Source: Cellvibrionaceae bacterium (GTDB lineage: Bacteria; Pseudomonadota; Gammaproteobacteria; Pseudomonadales; Cellvibrionaceae). From it: a DNA stretch of 24,199 bases. Below are positions 7,605 through 15,915 of this stretch, piece after piece (the first letter of the stretch is position 1; the number at the start of each line of letters is the position of its first letter). A program made the translations under genes and the position numbers. The stretch lies in contig JAOXRV010000548.1 of assembly GCA_025800435.1 (NCBI GenBank), positions 1 through 24,199 of the forward strand, in the 5' to 3' direction. The notes under the pieces were generated by a model. That model was not told the origin of the DNA and did no database searches. It saw only the letters and a program-made list of their open reading frames with translations.

Positions 7605-10600
7605 TTATGGTTTTAGCAAGCGATCATTGTTGTTACCGAGCATTGCCATCAATTTTTCGGGCAGTGACTTTATATCTTCCAGCAATAAAATATTGACCGG
7701 CACCATTATTAATGTCACCACGGTGGCAAATAAAATACCAAAGCCAAGTGATACCGCCATTGGAATCAAAAACTGGGCCTGTACTTCTTTTTCAAACAGC
7801 AGTGGCATCAGGCCTAAAAAGGTAGTTAAGGAGGTTAACATAACCGGCCGGAAACGCGCCGCACCGGCCACCAGCACGGCCTCTTTAATGGCTTGATAGG
7901 CATCCAGTTTTTCGGATAATTCTACGCGCTTGCGGTTGCAATATTCCACCAGCACCAGGCTGTCATTTACCACAACCCCAATTAAAGCCAACAGCCCCAG
8001 CAAACTCATAATGGTTAAATCCATACCCATTATCCAATGGCCAACAATGGCGCCAATGGCGCCAAAGGGAATGATCGACATTACAATCAAGGGCTGTGAA
8101 TAGGAGCGAAATGGAATTGCCAGCAAACAATAAATTACGAACAGCACCAATATTAAACCCATGCCGAGGGATGAAAACGAGTCACGCTGCTCCCTGGCTT
8201 CGCCTTCCAAGCTGTAGGCCGCGCCCGGATATTGCAACACCAACTCATCCAAGAACTCGCCCAAGTCACGAAACATTACGGTTGCATTGGTCGCGGCTTT
8301 ATCGAAATCGGCCACTACGCTGACGGTGCGGCGCTGGTTAATACGATAAATAGCCGCGGCGCCGCGATCGGGAATGAGATGGGCCAGCTCGTCTAGGGGC
8401 ACCAAGCCGGCCGGGGTTTTAATATCGATATTGCGCAGGTCGTTAACCGCGCGCCGCTCGGCCATGGGCAGGCGCAGCATAACGCGCACCTCATCGCGAC
8501 CGCGCTGAATACGCTGCACTTCTATGCCGTAAAAACTCTGGCGCACCTGGCGAATAATTTGGCTGCGGCTCATGCCCAGGGCCTTGGCCTGCTCGGTCAG
8601 TTCCAGGCGCAGCTCTTCCTTACCGTCGGAGAGGTTATCGCTAATATCAAATAGGGTCGGGTAGGTGCCCAAACGCTCGCGCACCTGGGCGGCCATCAGC
8701 TCAAGATCGGCGACATTGGTCGAGCTTAAACGCACATCCACCGGGTCGCCGCCGCGGCCGATCTCGGCCCTAAAGGTCAGGGCTTCGGCGCCGGGCACCT
8801 CACCGATAAGCTGGCGCCACTCGCGCACCAATCGCTTGGTAGTTAAGCTGGGGTCGCGCTGCTGGGAGGGCAGCAGCTCAAAGCGCACCCGGCCATTTTC
8901 GGCCTGGCCTCGATGACCGGTGCTGGAATAAATATTGAGCACAACACTCTCGCCGCTGTCTTCGTCTTTATAGCGGCGCTGAATTTCCTGGGCGGCATTA
9001 ACCATGCGCATCACCACTTGATCGGTCACCTCATAGGGGGTACCGGCTGGCATAGCCAGGGCGGCGCGGGCAGTATCACTTTGGATGCGCGGAAAGAACA
9101 CAAAGCGCGACCAGCCGGTGCTAATTAGCGCCAGTATTAGGGCAAATACCCCAATAAAAATAAACAGCGTGCTTAAGCGGTTGCGCAGGGCCAGGGCCAG
9201 CAGGGGCTGATAGTATTTTAAAATGGCCCGCTCAAAGCCCAGGGCAAATTTTTGCTGCCACTGTGAAAAGCGGCCGCGCTCCTCGCTCAGCCGAATATTT
9301 TTTAGGTGGGCGGGCAGCACCAGCTTTGATTCGATCAGCGAGAAGATCAACACCGGCACCACAATAAATGGAATTTGCGCAAAAATAGCGCCGCGATTCC
9401 CCTCCATAAAGGCAATCGGCATAAACGCAGCAATGGTGGTTAAAATACCAAAGGTCACCGGCACCGCCACTTCTTTAGTGCCGTTAACCGCCGCAGTTAA
9501 ACCGTCTTCGGCAGTGCGCAAATGGGTATAGACATTTTCACCGGTGACAATGGCATCATCAACCACAATACCCAATACCAAAATAAAACCAAACAACGAC
9601 AAAATATTTAAAGTAACACCAAAAAAAGGCATTAGAATAAATGCCCCCATAAAGCACACCGGAATACCCAGGAATACCCAAAAGGCAATAGAAGGGCGCA
9701 GAAACAGGCTAAGTAGCAACAGCACCAACACCCCACCTTGCAGAGCGTTACTGAGCAAGGTATTTAGGCGGCCTTTTACAATTTGAGAATCATCGTCCCA
9801 ATAGCTAAGAGACATGCCAGCCGGCAGCTGGGATTGTTGGGCGGCAATATAGTCGCGTACTTTTTTCGCCACTTCAATCGCACTTTGATCGCCAACCCGG
9901 TATACCTCAAGCATCACCGCCAGCTTACCGTTAAAGCGGCTGCGCAGTGGGGTCTCTTCAAAGCCATCACGCACCACCGCTAGATCGCCCAGCAATAACA
10001 AACTGCCATCGGCATGGTTTTTAATCGGAATACGCTCAAACTCATCGCGCTGGTAGGCCTGGCCCTTGGAGCGAATTAATACCTCACCGCCTTGGGTGCG
10101 TACATTACCCGCAGACAAATCGAGGGAGTCACCCGCTACCTTGGCCGATATTTCATCCAGGCTCAGGTTATAACTGCGCAGCTTATCCTTGGGCACCTCT
10201 AAGGTCATTTCATAATTGCGCACACCGACCAGTTCTAGCTGGGTAATGCCTTTAATTTGCAGCAGATCATCGCGCACTTTTTCGCCATAGGCGCGCAGCT
10301 CTTGTTCGCTAAAATCTCCAGACAGGGCCACGGTAATAACTTCGCGCTTGCGAATCGCCAGGGCCACCACGGGTTTTTCGGCCTCAACCGGAAAGCTATT
10401 AATCTCATCCACCCGGGCTTTAACATCGGCTAATAGCTCGCGCGGGTCATAACCGTCATCGACCTCAATAGTTACCGTGCTGCCGCCCTCAACCGAGCGA
10501 CTATTGAGTTCTTTAATGCCCTCCAGATCGGCCACCCCGTTTTCAATTCGCATGGCAAGACCCTGTTCGGCATCTTCGGGGCTGGCGCCACGCAAGCTAA

Positions 10601-10742
10601 CACTGACGGAGATAGTGTTCGGCTCTACACTCGGGAAAATTTCCAGTGGGATACGGCTAAGCATGGATACCAAGCCGGCAACCACGATACTGATCATCAA
10701 TAAATTGGCCGCTACATGGTTGCGGGCAAACCAGGCAATCAT
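7605..10742 (-). CDS. RND efflux transporter permease (AcrB-like superfamily)
   Basis: At 1045 residues this is a full-length inner-membrane RND pump, driven by proton flux and exporting drugs or other small molecules. It has the N-terminal membrane segment (about 10-28), a large periplasmic domain, a central membrane block, a second periplasmic domain and a C-terminal membrane block. The TM4 proton-relay motif GIVVDDAIV has D395 and D396, matching AcrB D407 and D408. In TM10 the equivalent segment reads GVVVNDSLVLVEY, so the AcrB Lys940 position seems to be Asn926. That is a known variation in a subgroup of these pumps rather than a defect. Its ATG overlaps the TGA of the adaptor gene (ATGA), so the two are translationally coupled. 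No TolC-like outer-membrane gene is present in the window. Substrate unknown. Confidence 0.95.
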   Translation of the reverse strand: MIAWFARNHVAANLLMISIVVAGLVSMLSRIPLEIFPSVEPNTISVSVSLRGASPEDAEQGLAMRIENGVADLEGIKELNSRSVEGGSTVTIEVDDGYDPRELLADVKARVDEINSFPVEAEKPVVALAIRKREVITVALSGDFSEQELRAYGEKVRDDLLQIKGITQLELVGVRNYEMTLEVPKDKLRSYNLSLDEISAKVAGDSLDLSAGNVRTQGGEVLIRSKGQAYQRDEFERIPIKNHADGSLLLLGDLAVVRDGFEETPLRSRFNGKLAVMLEVYRVGDQSAIEVAKKVRDYIAAQQSQLPAGMSLSYWDDDSQIVKGRLNTLLSNALQGGVLVLLLLSLFLRPSIAFWVFLGIPVCFMGAFILMPFFGVTLNILSLFGFILVLGIVVDDAIVTGENVYTHLRTAEDGLTAAVNGTKEVAVPVTFGILTTIAAFMPIAFMEGNRGAIFAQIPFIVVPVLIFSLIESKLVLPAHLKNIRLSEERGRFSQWQQKFALGFERAILKYYQPLLALALRNRLSTLFIFIGVFALILALISTGWSRFVFFPRIQSDTARAALAMPAGTPYEVTDQVVMRMVNAAQEIQRRYKDEDSGESVVLNIYSSTGHRGQAENGRVRFELLPSQQRDPSLTTKRLVREWRQLIGEVPGAEALTFRAEIGRGGDPVDVRLSSTNVADLELMAAQVRERLGTYPTLFDISDNLSDGKEELRLELTEQAKALGMSRSQIIRQVRQSFYGIEVQRIQRGRDEVRVMLRLPMAERRAVNDLRNIDIKTPAGLVPLDELAHLIPDRGAAAIYRINQRRTVSVVADFDKAATNATVMFRDLGEFLDELVLQYPGAAYSLEGEAREQRDSFSSLGMGLILVLFVIYCLLAIPFRSYSQPLIVMSIIPFGAIGAIVGHWIMGMDLTIMSLLGLLALIGVVVNDSLVLVEYCNRKRVELSEKLDAYQAIKEAVLVAGAARFRPVMLTSLTTFLGLMPLLFEKEVQAQFLIPMAVSLGFGILFATVVTLIMVPVNILLLEDIKSLPEKLMAMLGNNNDRLLKP

Positions 10743-11971
10743 GACTCACCTCGGGGCTTGGTCGCTTGGCCCTTTACGCCCAGGCGGCGCTTTTTGGGCT
10801 CGGGTTTATCGGTGATTACCCGCACCGCAGTGCCGCTGTTAAGCTGGCCTAGGTTGGTGGTAATTAAACGATCACCGGGGGCCAAGCCCTCGGACAATAG
10901 GGCCTGCTGCTCATCCTGCCAGGCGATGCGCACCGGGCGACGCATCAACTTGCCTTGCACCTCTACATAAACATAGCTGCCCTGGTAAATTAGCCGGTTG
11001 GGCACCACAATCGCGTCCTTAATCAGCCGCCCCTCGATCTTGGCCTTAATATATTGGCCAATTTTCAAAGGAGCCTTTGCCTGCAGATCATCCCCCACAG
11101 ACGCCTTGCCGTAGGGATCATCTATCTGGGCGATAACATAGAGCTGGCGACTGGCTTCATCGATCGCGCCCTCGGTTTCGACCACCTGGCCTTGCCAAGT
11201 TTCGCGGCCTATTAACTCAGAGATCAACTGCACCGCCGGGCGGGCCTGTTGCTCACCGCCAAAGCGATACTGTTCAGGCAAATCGATAAAGGCCAGGTCG
11301 CGGCTTTTAATGGGCAGGCGCACCTCGACATAATCCACCGCGTAAAGAGTAGCCAGGGTGGTAGCCGTACCCACAAGCTGGCCTAAGTCGGCGCTTTTGC
11401 TTAAAACCCGGCCGGCATAGGGCGCTCTAATGTGGGTGCGCTCTAAATTGAGTTCAGCCTGGGCCAGAGCAGCCTCAGCCGACTTTAGGCCGGCTTTGGC
11501 CGCAGCCAGCTGGGGTTTGCGCAGCACCAAGTCTGGCGCCTTGCCCTTTTTGCCCGAACGCTTCCAGTCAGCCTTGGCTTGCACTACCCGGCCCTGCTCT
11601 TCGCTCAATAGCTGCTGGGCACTGGCAAGGCCCGCTTCGGCCTTAACCAGCGCCACTTGGTAATCGCGCTCATCAATACGCAGCAGCGCCTCGCCCTGTT
11701 CAAAAAATGCACCGGCTCGCAACTTGGGGCTAACCCACACAATTTGTCCCGCCACCTGTGGCAGCAACTGGCTCTGGGTGCGGGGGCGAATGCGACCATA
11801 GCTCTGTAACTGTAATTTAAAGTCCCGCGCCACTACGGTTTGCACCTCCACCGGAATATTGGCGTTGGGGCGCTGCCCCTTGCGACTGGAGCTTGGCGGG
11901 TTGGCCATAATTAAGGCGACGACCAGTGCAAAAGCGATAACAATTAGCACGGGAATAAGAACTTTGCGCAT
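10739..11971 (-). CDS. RND efflux periplasmic adaptor (membrane fusion protein)
   Basis: This 410-residue adaptor bridges an RND permease and an outer-membrane channel. It has an N-terminal membrane anchor (about 5-23), then a biotinyl-lipoyl-like half (QSQLLPQVAGQIVWV), a helical hairpin rich in Ala, Gln and Lys (about 105-180), the second lipoyl half (THIRAPYAGRVLSKSADLGQ), and beta-barrel and membrane-proximal domains. The C-terminus is basic (EPKKRRLGVKGQATKPRGES). The hairpin contains the insert WKRSGKKGKAPDLVLRKPQL, with a basic GKKGK segment. It is the first gene of a two-gene operon; its stop overlaps the permease start by 4 bp. The upstream Shine-Dalgarno is weak. Regulation is not evident, and no TetR or LysR gene is adjacent. 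Confidence 0.94.
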   Translation of the reverse strand: MRKVLIPVLIVIAFALVVALIMANPPSSSRKGQRPNANIPVEVQTVVARDFKLQLQSYGRIRPRTQSQLLPQVAGQIVWVSPKLRAGAFFEQGEALLRIDERDYQVALVKAEAGLASAQQLLSEEQGRVVQAKADWKRSGKKGKAPDLVLRKPQLAAAKAGLKSAEAALAQAELNLERTHIRAPYAGRVLSKSADLGQLVGTATTLATLYAVDYVEVRLPIKSRDLAFIDLPEQYRFGGEQQARPAVQLISELIGRETWQGQVVETEGAIDEASRQLYVIAQIDDPYGKASVGDDLQAKAPLKIGQYIKAKIEGRLIKDAIVVPNRLIYQGSYVYVEVQGKLMRRPVRIAWQDEQQALLSEGLAPGDRLITTNLGQLNSGTAVRVITDKPEPKKRRLGVKGQATKPRGES

Positions 11972-12503
11972 GCTTATAATCCGGAAGTAATGACGGCTTT
12001 TGGGCCAGGGAGCGCCCTATCACTAGAAGCGCTAAAGTGTAGAGTATTTTGATAAGACCAGAAAGGCGGCGCATAGCGCGCATCTGGCTCAAGCGGCCAC
12101 AAGCCTGTTAGGGTAGCGCTGAATAACTCAACTAATCGCAGATTTGGTTGAATTTACCGCAAATAAGCCGTTACCACAGCCAGTTACCACCCCAAAATCT
12201 CCTTATAAAATTCACAATTAGCTTGCTTATTTTTTGCCCAAGCGTATCGCGGCGACCCTTTAAATTATTGTTTATTTACGCGCCGCACATACGCGTTTGT
12301 GACTATGCCATGGCTGACCACTAACCATTACTTGGTATTTTAAAGACAAATGGCCCATTATTTTGACTTTTGTCACATTTCACCAGCAAATCGTGACCTG
12401 GCATCTATACTTAAAGAACGTGCCGGCAAACCTCTCAGAGTCCGGCCATACCGCAGTTACAGCGCATTCAGCCTGATCTACGGTTTGTTTGGGAGTTAAT
12501 AGC
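11972..12503. other. Long intergenic region between the RND adaptor and the REC-CheC locus
   Basis: About 530 bp contain no convincing gene on either strand; the short open frames here have no recognisable composition. The region must hold the RND operon promoter on the minus strand and the promoter of the downstream chemotaxis-like locus on the plus strand. The right end contains a TATACT hexamer and a structured leader, described separately. The remainder is AT-richer than the genes around it, with nothing else I can name. Confidence 0.6.
12406..12484 (+). promoter_or_regulatory. Putative -10 and structured 5' leader
   Basis: TATACT (12406-12411) could be a -10 hexamer, though no good -35 precedes it. 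The presumed transcript starts around 12418 and contains GCCGGCAAACC, then the mini-hairpin CTC-TCA-GAG, then TCCGGCC. The outer GCCGG and CCGGC can pair around it. Further on, ACCG (about 12449-12452) can pair with CGGT (about 12480-12483). GGCAAACC and CCGGCC recall two conserved blocks of the c-di-GMP-I (GEMM) riboswitch, but the essential GACGCAAAGCC block is missing. It is best read as an unclassified leader or a decayed riboswitch. Confidence 0.25.
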
Positions 12504-12622
12504 ATGAACATAAAGGCCGTTTGCTAGTCGCACTTATGGTGATTGGCGGCACCCTAATACCTGCACTTGTTCAGGTCTCAATTAGCATCAATAACACCGG
12601 GCAACATCTCTGCTACAGTTAA
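12504..12622 (+). pseudogene. Frameshifted N-terminal remnant of a membrane protein
   Basis: ATG at 12504 has a good Shine-Dalgarno (GGGAG, 12491-12495) but hits a TAG after seven codons. In a frame one base shifted, the sequence from 12509 reads HKGRLLVALMVIGG, continues as a hydrophobic stretch TLIPALVQVSISI, and stops at 12622. Joined across the shift, this would read like the start of a membrane receptor or sensor (MN-x-KGRLLVALMV...). The rest of such a gene is absent; the REC-CheC gene begins 25 bp later. A one-base deletion plus loss of the 3' part is the simplest reading. A chance hydrophobic frame remains possible. Confidence 0.4.
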
Positions 12623-12647
12623 AGGAAATCGACTTGTTGGGCAACTT

Positions 12648-13721
12648 ATGACAACCCCCGTTTTAATCTGTGACGATTCAAATATGGCGCGCAAACAGTG
12701 CGCCCGCTCACTGCCAGATGGTTGGCCAGTGGACATCAGCTTTGCCTGCAATGGTGAAGAGGGTGTAGCCGGCATTAAAGCGGGCAAGGCAGAACTGCTG
12801 CTGTTAGACCTAAATATGCCGGTAATGGATGGCTATGAGGTGCTTGAGGCTATCCGCAAGGAAAACTTAGAAACCATGGTGGTGGTTATCTCCGGCGATA
12901 TTCAGCCGGAGGCGCGCAGCCGAGTAAAAAAACTCGGGGCTATCGACTTTATTAAAAAGCCGGTCGACAAGCAGAAGCTGACCACCATGCTGCTGGAATA
13001 CGGTATTATCGACAGCGCCCAATTTGATAGCGAACCACCCGCTCCCATTGACGCTAACGCGCCCAAATTTGAGATCCCCAAAGACTTTCCTATTGCTGAT
13101 AGCGAACCCACTGGCCCCGATCTCGACCCGGTATTGCGCGATTGCCTGCAAGAAATCTCCAATGTGGCCATGGGCCAGGCCGGTGATTTACTCGCGCGTT
13201 TACTGGGGGTATTTATTGAACTGCCAATCCCCAATGTAAACCTGATTGAAGTGAGCGAACTGGCCATGGCGTTTGGCTCGGTGGAACATTTTGACGAGAC
13301 CTCCGGCGTCTGCCAGGGCTTTATCGGCTCGGGCATATCCGGTGAAGCACTGCTACTGCTTAACGATTCAAATTTTGGCGATATGGCAGCGCTGCTAAAC
13401 TACAGTGGCGAGCTGAACGACAATGCCGAGCTAGAGGTACTGATGGATATCGCCAATATTTTGGTTGGTGCCTACATCAAAAGTTTGGCCGAGCAGCTCG
13501 ACTTGCACTTTAGCCGCGGCAGCCCGGTGGTATTGGGGCGTCACTGTCAGGTGGATGAGCTGCTAAAAATTCAGAACAAAAACTGGAGCCGCACCCTCAC
13601 CATCGAAATCAGCTACAGCATTGAGGATTACCCAGTGGTCTGCGATCTGTTGCTGTTTTTCAGTGAGGACAGCTTAGCCCCTCTAACACACCACGCCTCA
13701 TACTTGATGGATGAGTTATAA
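12648..13721 (+). CDS. Response regulator-CheC phosphatase fusion
   Basis: This 357-residue protein joins a receiver domain (1-120) to a CheC-like domain (about 160-350) through a Pro/Asp-rich linker. The receiver has the acidic pair D9-D10, phosphoacceptor D54 (LLLLDLNMP), S82 and K104 (KKP), so it should be phosphorylatable. The CheC part shows the phosphatase signature twice. The first site is D165-x3-E169-x2-N172-x22-P195, an exact match. The second is E263-x3-D267-x2-N270-x22-P293, with Asp in place of the usual Glu. CheC proteins dephosphorylate CheY-P, so this fusion may tune a chemotaxis or related phosphorelay. I chose ATG 12648 because the receiver starts there; the longer frame begins with TTG. 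The Shine-Dalgarno is weak. The PAS gene follows immediately. Confidence 0.9.
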   Translation: MTTPVLICDDSNMARKQCARSLPDGWPVDISFACNGEEGVAGIKAGKAELLLLDLNMPVMDGYEVLEAIRKENLETMVVVISGDIQPEARSRVKKLGAIDFIKKPVDKQKLTTMLLEYGIIDSAQFDSEPPAPIDANAPKFEIPKDFPIADSEPTGPDLDPVLRDCLQEISNVAMGQAGDLLARLLGVFIELPIPNVNLIEVSELAMAFGSVEHFDETSGVCQGFIGSGISGEALLLLNDSNFGDMAALLNYSGELNDNAELEVLMDIANILVGAYIKSLAEQLDLHFSRGSPVVLGRHCQVDELLKIQNKNWSRTLTIEISYSIEDYPVVCDLLLFFSEDSLAPLTHHASYLMDEL

Positions 13722-13722
13722 G

Positions 13723-14166
13723 ATGAGCGAACAAGACGATCAGCTGAAACAATTTTACTGGTATATTGATATTCTGCAAAACGTGGATGTCGGCCTAGCG
13801 GTAATTGATAGAGACTACAATATTCAGCTGTGGAATGGGTTTATGGAAAACCACAGTGGCTATCACCCCAACTCAACCAAGGATAAAAATATCTTTGAGC
13901 TATTTCCCGAGATAGACCAAACCCGCTTTCGCAGCAAGGCCGATTCGGTGTTCTTATTGCGCAGTAGTGCATTTAGCAGCTGGGAGCAGCGGCCCTATTT
14001 ATTTAAATTTAAAAATTATCGGCCCATTACCTGTACCGCACCTTTTATGTACCAAAACACCACCATAATTCCTTTGGTATCTACTACCGGCGAAGTCAAT
14101 CACCTGTGTATTATTGTTTACGACAAAACCGAAGAGGCCATGTATAAGTTGCAGCAACCCGCCTAA
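13723..14166 (+). CDS. Single PAS-domain protein
   Basis: This is a 147-residue protein with one PAS domain and no output domain. The PAS pattern begins ILQNVDVGLAVIDRDYNIQL, continues with WNGFMENHSGYHPNSTKDKN and IFELFPEI, and ends with VSTTGEVNHLCIIVYDKTEE. It could bind a small ligand or cofactor, or act as a protein adaptor. The start is either ATG 13723, one base after the REC-CheC stop, or ATG 13711, which overlaps that gene by 11 bp. I favour 13723, where GGATGAG upstream can serve as ribosome binding site. Translational coupling suggests it works with the REC-CheC protein, perhaps as its sensory input. Confidence 0.85.
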   Translation: MSEQDDQLKQFYWYIDILQNVDVGLAVIDRDYNIQLWNGFMENHSGYHPNSTKDKNIFELFPEIDQTRFRSKADSVFLLRSSAFSSWEQRPYLFKFKNYRPITCTAPFMYQNTTIIPLVSTTGEVNHLCIIVYDKTEEAMYKLQQPA

Positions 14167-14454
14167 ATATCCGCTAAACGGCTGTCTCGATTGTAATTAA
14201 TTTTTGCCGAAAAACGGCGTCTGTCGCAGCCCTGGCCCACTGCAACACCCGACTTAAGCACCTGTTTTACTAGCAGTTTTTTCTTTGTTTTATAAATTTC
14301 ATCTAAACCCCTAGCCAAGCGCCAAAATACCTGTCATAGTTAAAAACCACCTTTAGCCCTTGCCCCAATTTTATTGTCACCAATACGCTAGCAAACGCAA
14401 CCTTTAGCTGTTATAAATTAAAGCCCACCATCGTTACCGCTAAAGGAAATGCAT
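14167..14454. promoter_or_regulatory. Intergenic region upstream of the PIN-PhoH gene
   Basis: This 288-bp AT-rich gap contains a short hairpin, GCCG-aaaaa-CGGC (about 14203-14215), soon after the PAS gene; it lacks the T-tract of a strong terminator. CTGTCATA (14331-14338) equals one half of the Pho box consensus, but the second half is absent 11 bp on. TATAAA near 14412 could be a -10. The Shine-Dalgarno AAAGGA (14442-14447) is 1 bp from the ATG at 14449 and 7 bp from the ATG at 14455, which decides for 14455. Confidence 0.35.
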
Positions 14455-15873
14455 ATGGGTGAAGCGCAGTTAACTGTTAACCGCAGTGCCAGCAACCACA
14501 ATAACCACTCCACCATTCGCTACGTTCTCGATACCAACGTTTTAATACACGACCCCACCGCACTGCTCAATTTTGAAGAGCATCAAATTATTATTCCCAT
14601 GACCGTGTTAGAGGAGTTAGATTCTTTAAAAAGTGGCCGCAATGCGGTCTCGGCCGATTGCCGCCAGGCCATTCGCGAGCTGGATAAAATACTTGGCCGC
14701 GCCGACCTAGAGGAAATTGAAGCCGGTGTACCCATTCGCCGGGGCGAAAAAAGCAAAGCATTGGGCAGCTTATCGATCTTGATGAGCCAAACCCCAGACA
14801 ATGTCACTACCTTACCCAACCACCTAAACGACAACCGTATTCTCAACGATATTTTTCTGTTGCAGCGCCAACAGCCAGAGCACAAAGTGGTATTGATCAG
14901 TAAAGATATCAATATGCGCCTTAAGGCCAAAGGCTGCGGCATAGAGGCCGAAGACTATCACAACGACCAACTACTTAACGATATCGAGCAGTTCAACAAA
15001 GGCTTTTTGGAGTTTAGCGGCAGCTTTTGGGACAGGGTAGAATCGGTCGACACCCAACAGGATATGGGCCGTACCCTACACCGCATTGCGCTTATAGAGT
15101 GTTTACAAGATTGCAGCCCCAACCAATATATTTTAGACGAGCAGGGGTTTATTGGCCGGGTACTTAGCGTTGATACAGACTCTCTTGAGCTATTGCATCT
15201 AGATCGCCAACAACTATTGGATGCCGAAGCCTGGGGCCTGCAGCCGCGCGATATTTACCAGGCTTGCGCCTTGGACCTGTTATTAGACCCAGAAGTGCAC
15301 TTGGTTAACCTAAGTGGCTCTGCTGGCTCGGGCAAAACCATTTTGGCCCTGGCCGCGGCCATTGAAATGACCGTGGCCAACAAAATGTACCGCCGCATTA
15401 TCGCCACCCGCTCGACCCAGGGGCTGGATGAAGATATCGGCTTTTTGCCCGGCACCGAGGCCGAGAAGATGGAACCCTGGCTTGGGGCCATTACCGACAA
15501 CCTCGAAGCCTTGCACTGTGACGACGAAGACTGCTCGGGCAGTGTCGACTATGTGCTTAACAAGGTGCCGCTGCACTTTAAATCCCTCAACTATATTCGC
15601 GGGCGCAGTTTTCAGCACAGTTTGATTTTAATCGACGAGTGTCAAAACCTAACCCCCCACCAGATCAAAACCATCATTACCCGGGCGGGCTCCGGTTCTA
15701 AGGTAATTTGCCTGGGCAACCTGGCCCAGATCGACACGCCCTACCTCAATGCCACCAGCTCGGGGCTAACTTATCTGAGCGAGCGCTTTAAAGGTTTTGA
15801 ACAGGGCGGCAGTATCCAGTTGCAAGGGGTACCACGCTCGATTTTGGCGGAGTATGCGGAGGCACACTTGTAG
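14455..15873 (+). CDS. PIN-PhoH fusion (PhoH2-type RNA helicase/ribonuclease)
   Basis: This 472-residue protein joins an N-terminal PIN ribonuclease domain to a C-terminal PhoH ATPase domain. PIN features are YVLDTNVLIHDP with D26, VLEELDSLK with E54, NDNRILNDI, and LISKDINMRLKAKG. The PhoH domain has Walker A GSAGSGKT (288-295) and Walker B LILIDECQNL (D394, E395), then GNLAQIDTPYL. PhoH2 proteins of this layout have been reported to unwind and cleave RNA. The window shows no adjacent antitoxin-like small gene, although some actinobacterial PhoH2 genes have one. I chose ATG 14455 over 14449 because of Shine-Dalgarno spacing. It probably acts in the cytoplasm in RNA processing; phosphate control is only weakly hinted at. 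Confidence 0.94.
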   Translation: MGEAQLTVNRSASNHNNHSTIRYVLDTNVLIHDPTALLNFEEHQIIIPMTVLEELDSLKSGRNAVSADCRQAIRELDKILGRADLEEIEAGVPIRRGEKSKALGSLSILMSQTPDNVTTLPNHLNDNRILNDIFLLQRQQPEHKVVLISKDINMRLKAKGCGIEAEDYHNDQLLNDIEQFNKGFLEFSGSFWDRVESVDTQQDMGRTLHRIALIECLQDCSPNQYILDEQGFIGRVLSVDTDSLELLHLDRQQLLDAEAWGLQPRDIYQACALDLLLDPEVHLVNLSGSAGSGKTILALAAAIEMTVANKMYRRIIATRSTQGLDEDIGFLPGTEAEKMEPWLGAITDNLEALHCDDEDCSGSVDYVLNKVPLHFKSLNYIRGRSFQHSLILIDECQNLTPHQIKTIITRAGSGSKVICLGNLAQIDTPYLNATSSGLTYLSERFKGFEQGGSIQLQGVPRSILAEYAEAHL

Positions 15874-15915
15874 TTTCAGTGAGGCCGAGCTTACTTCTGG
15901 GTTGGGCTAGCTAGC

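Noticed and set aside
12394..12415. Sigma-54 promoter (TGGCAT near 12398)
   Set aside because: The GC of the -12 element is lacking; the bases at the right distance read ACTTAA.
12419..12484. Functional c-di-GMP-I riboswitch
   Set aside because: Only the GGCAAACC and CCGGCC fragments are present. The GACGCAAAGCC block and the second long stem are missing, so I list it only as an unclassified or decayed leader.
14331..14383. Pho box upstream of the PIN-PhoH gene
   Set aside because: CTGTCATA matches one half-site, but no second half-site occurs at the 11-bp period; TTGTCAC at about 14373 is too far away. Many PhoH2 genes are not phosphate-regulated.
15899..15914. Integron attC site (GTTGGGC core)
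   Set aside because: No matching RYYYAAC partner, no integrase gene, and the nearby symmetry is explained by the ends of element A.
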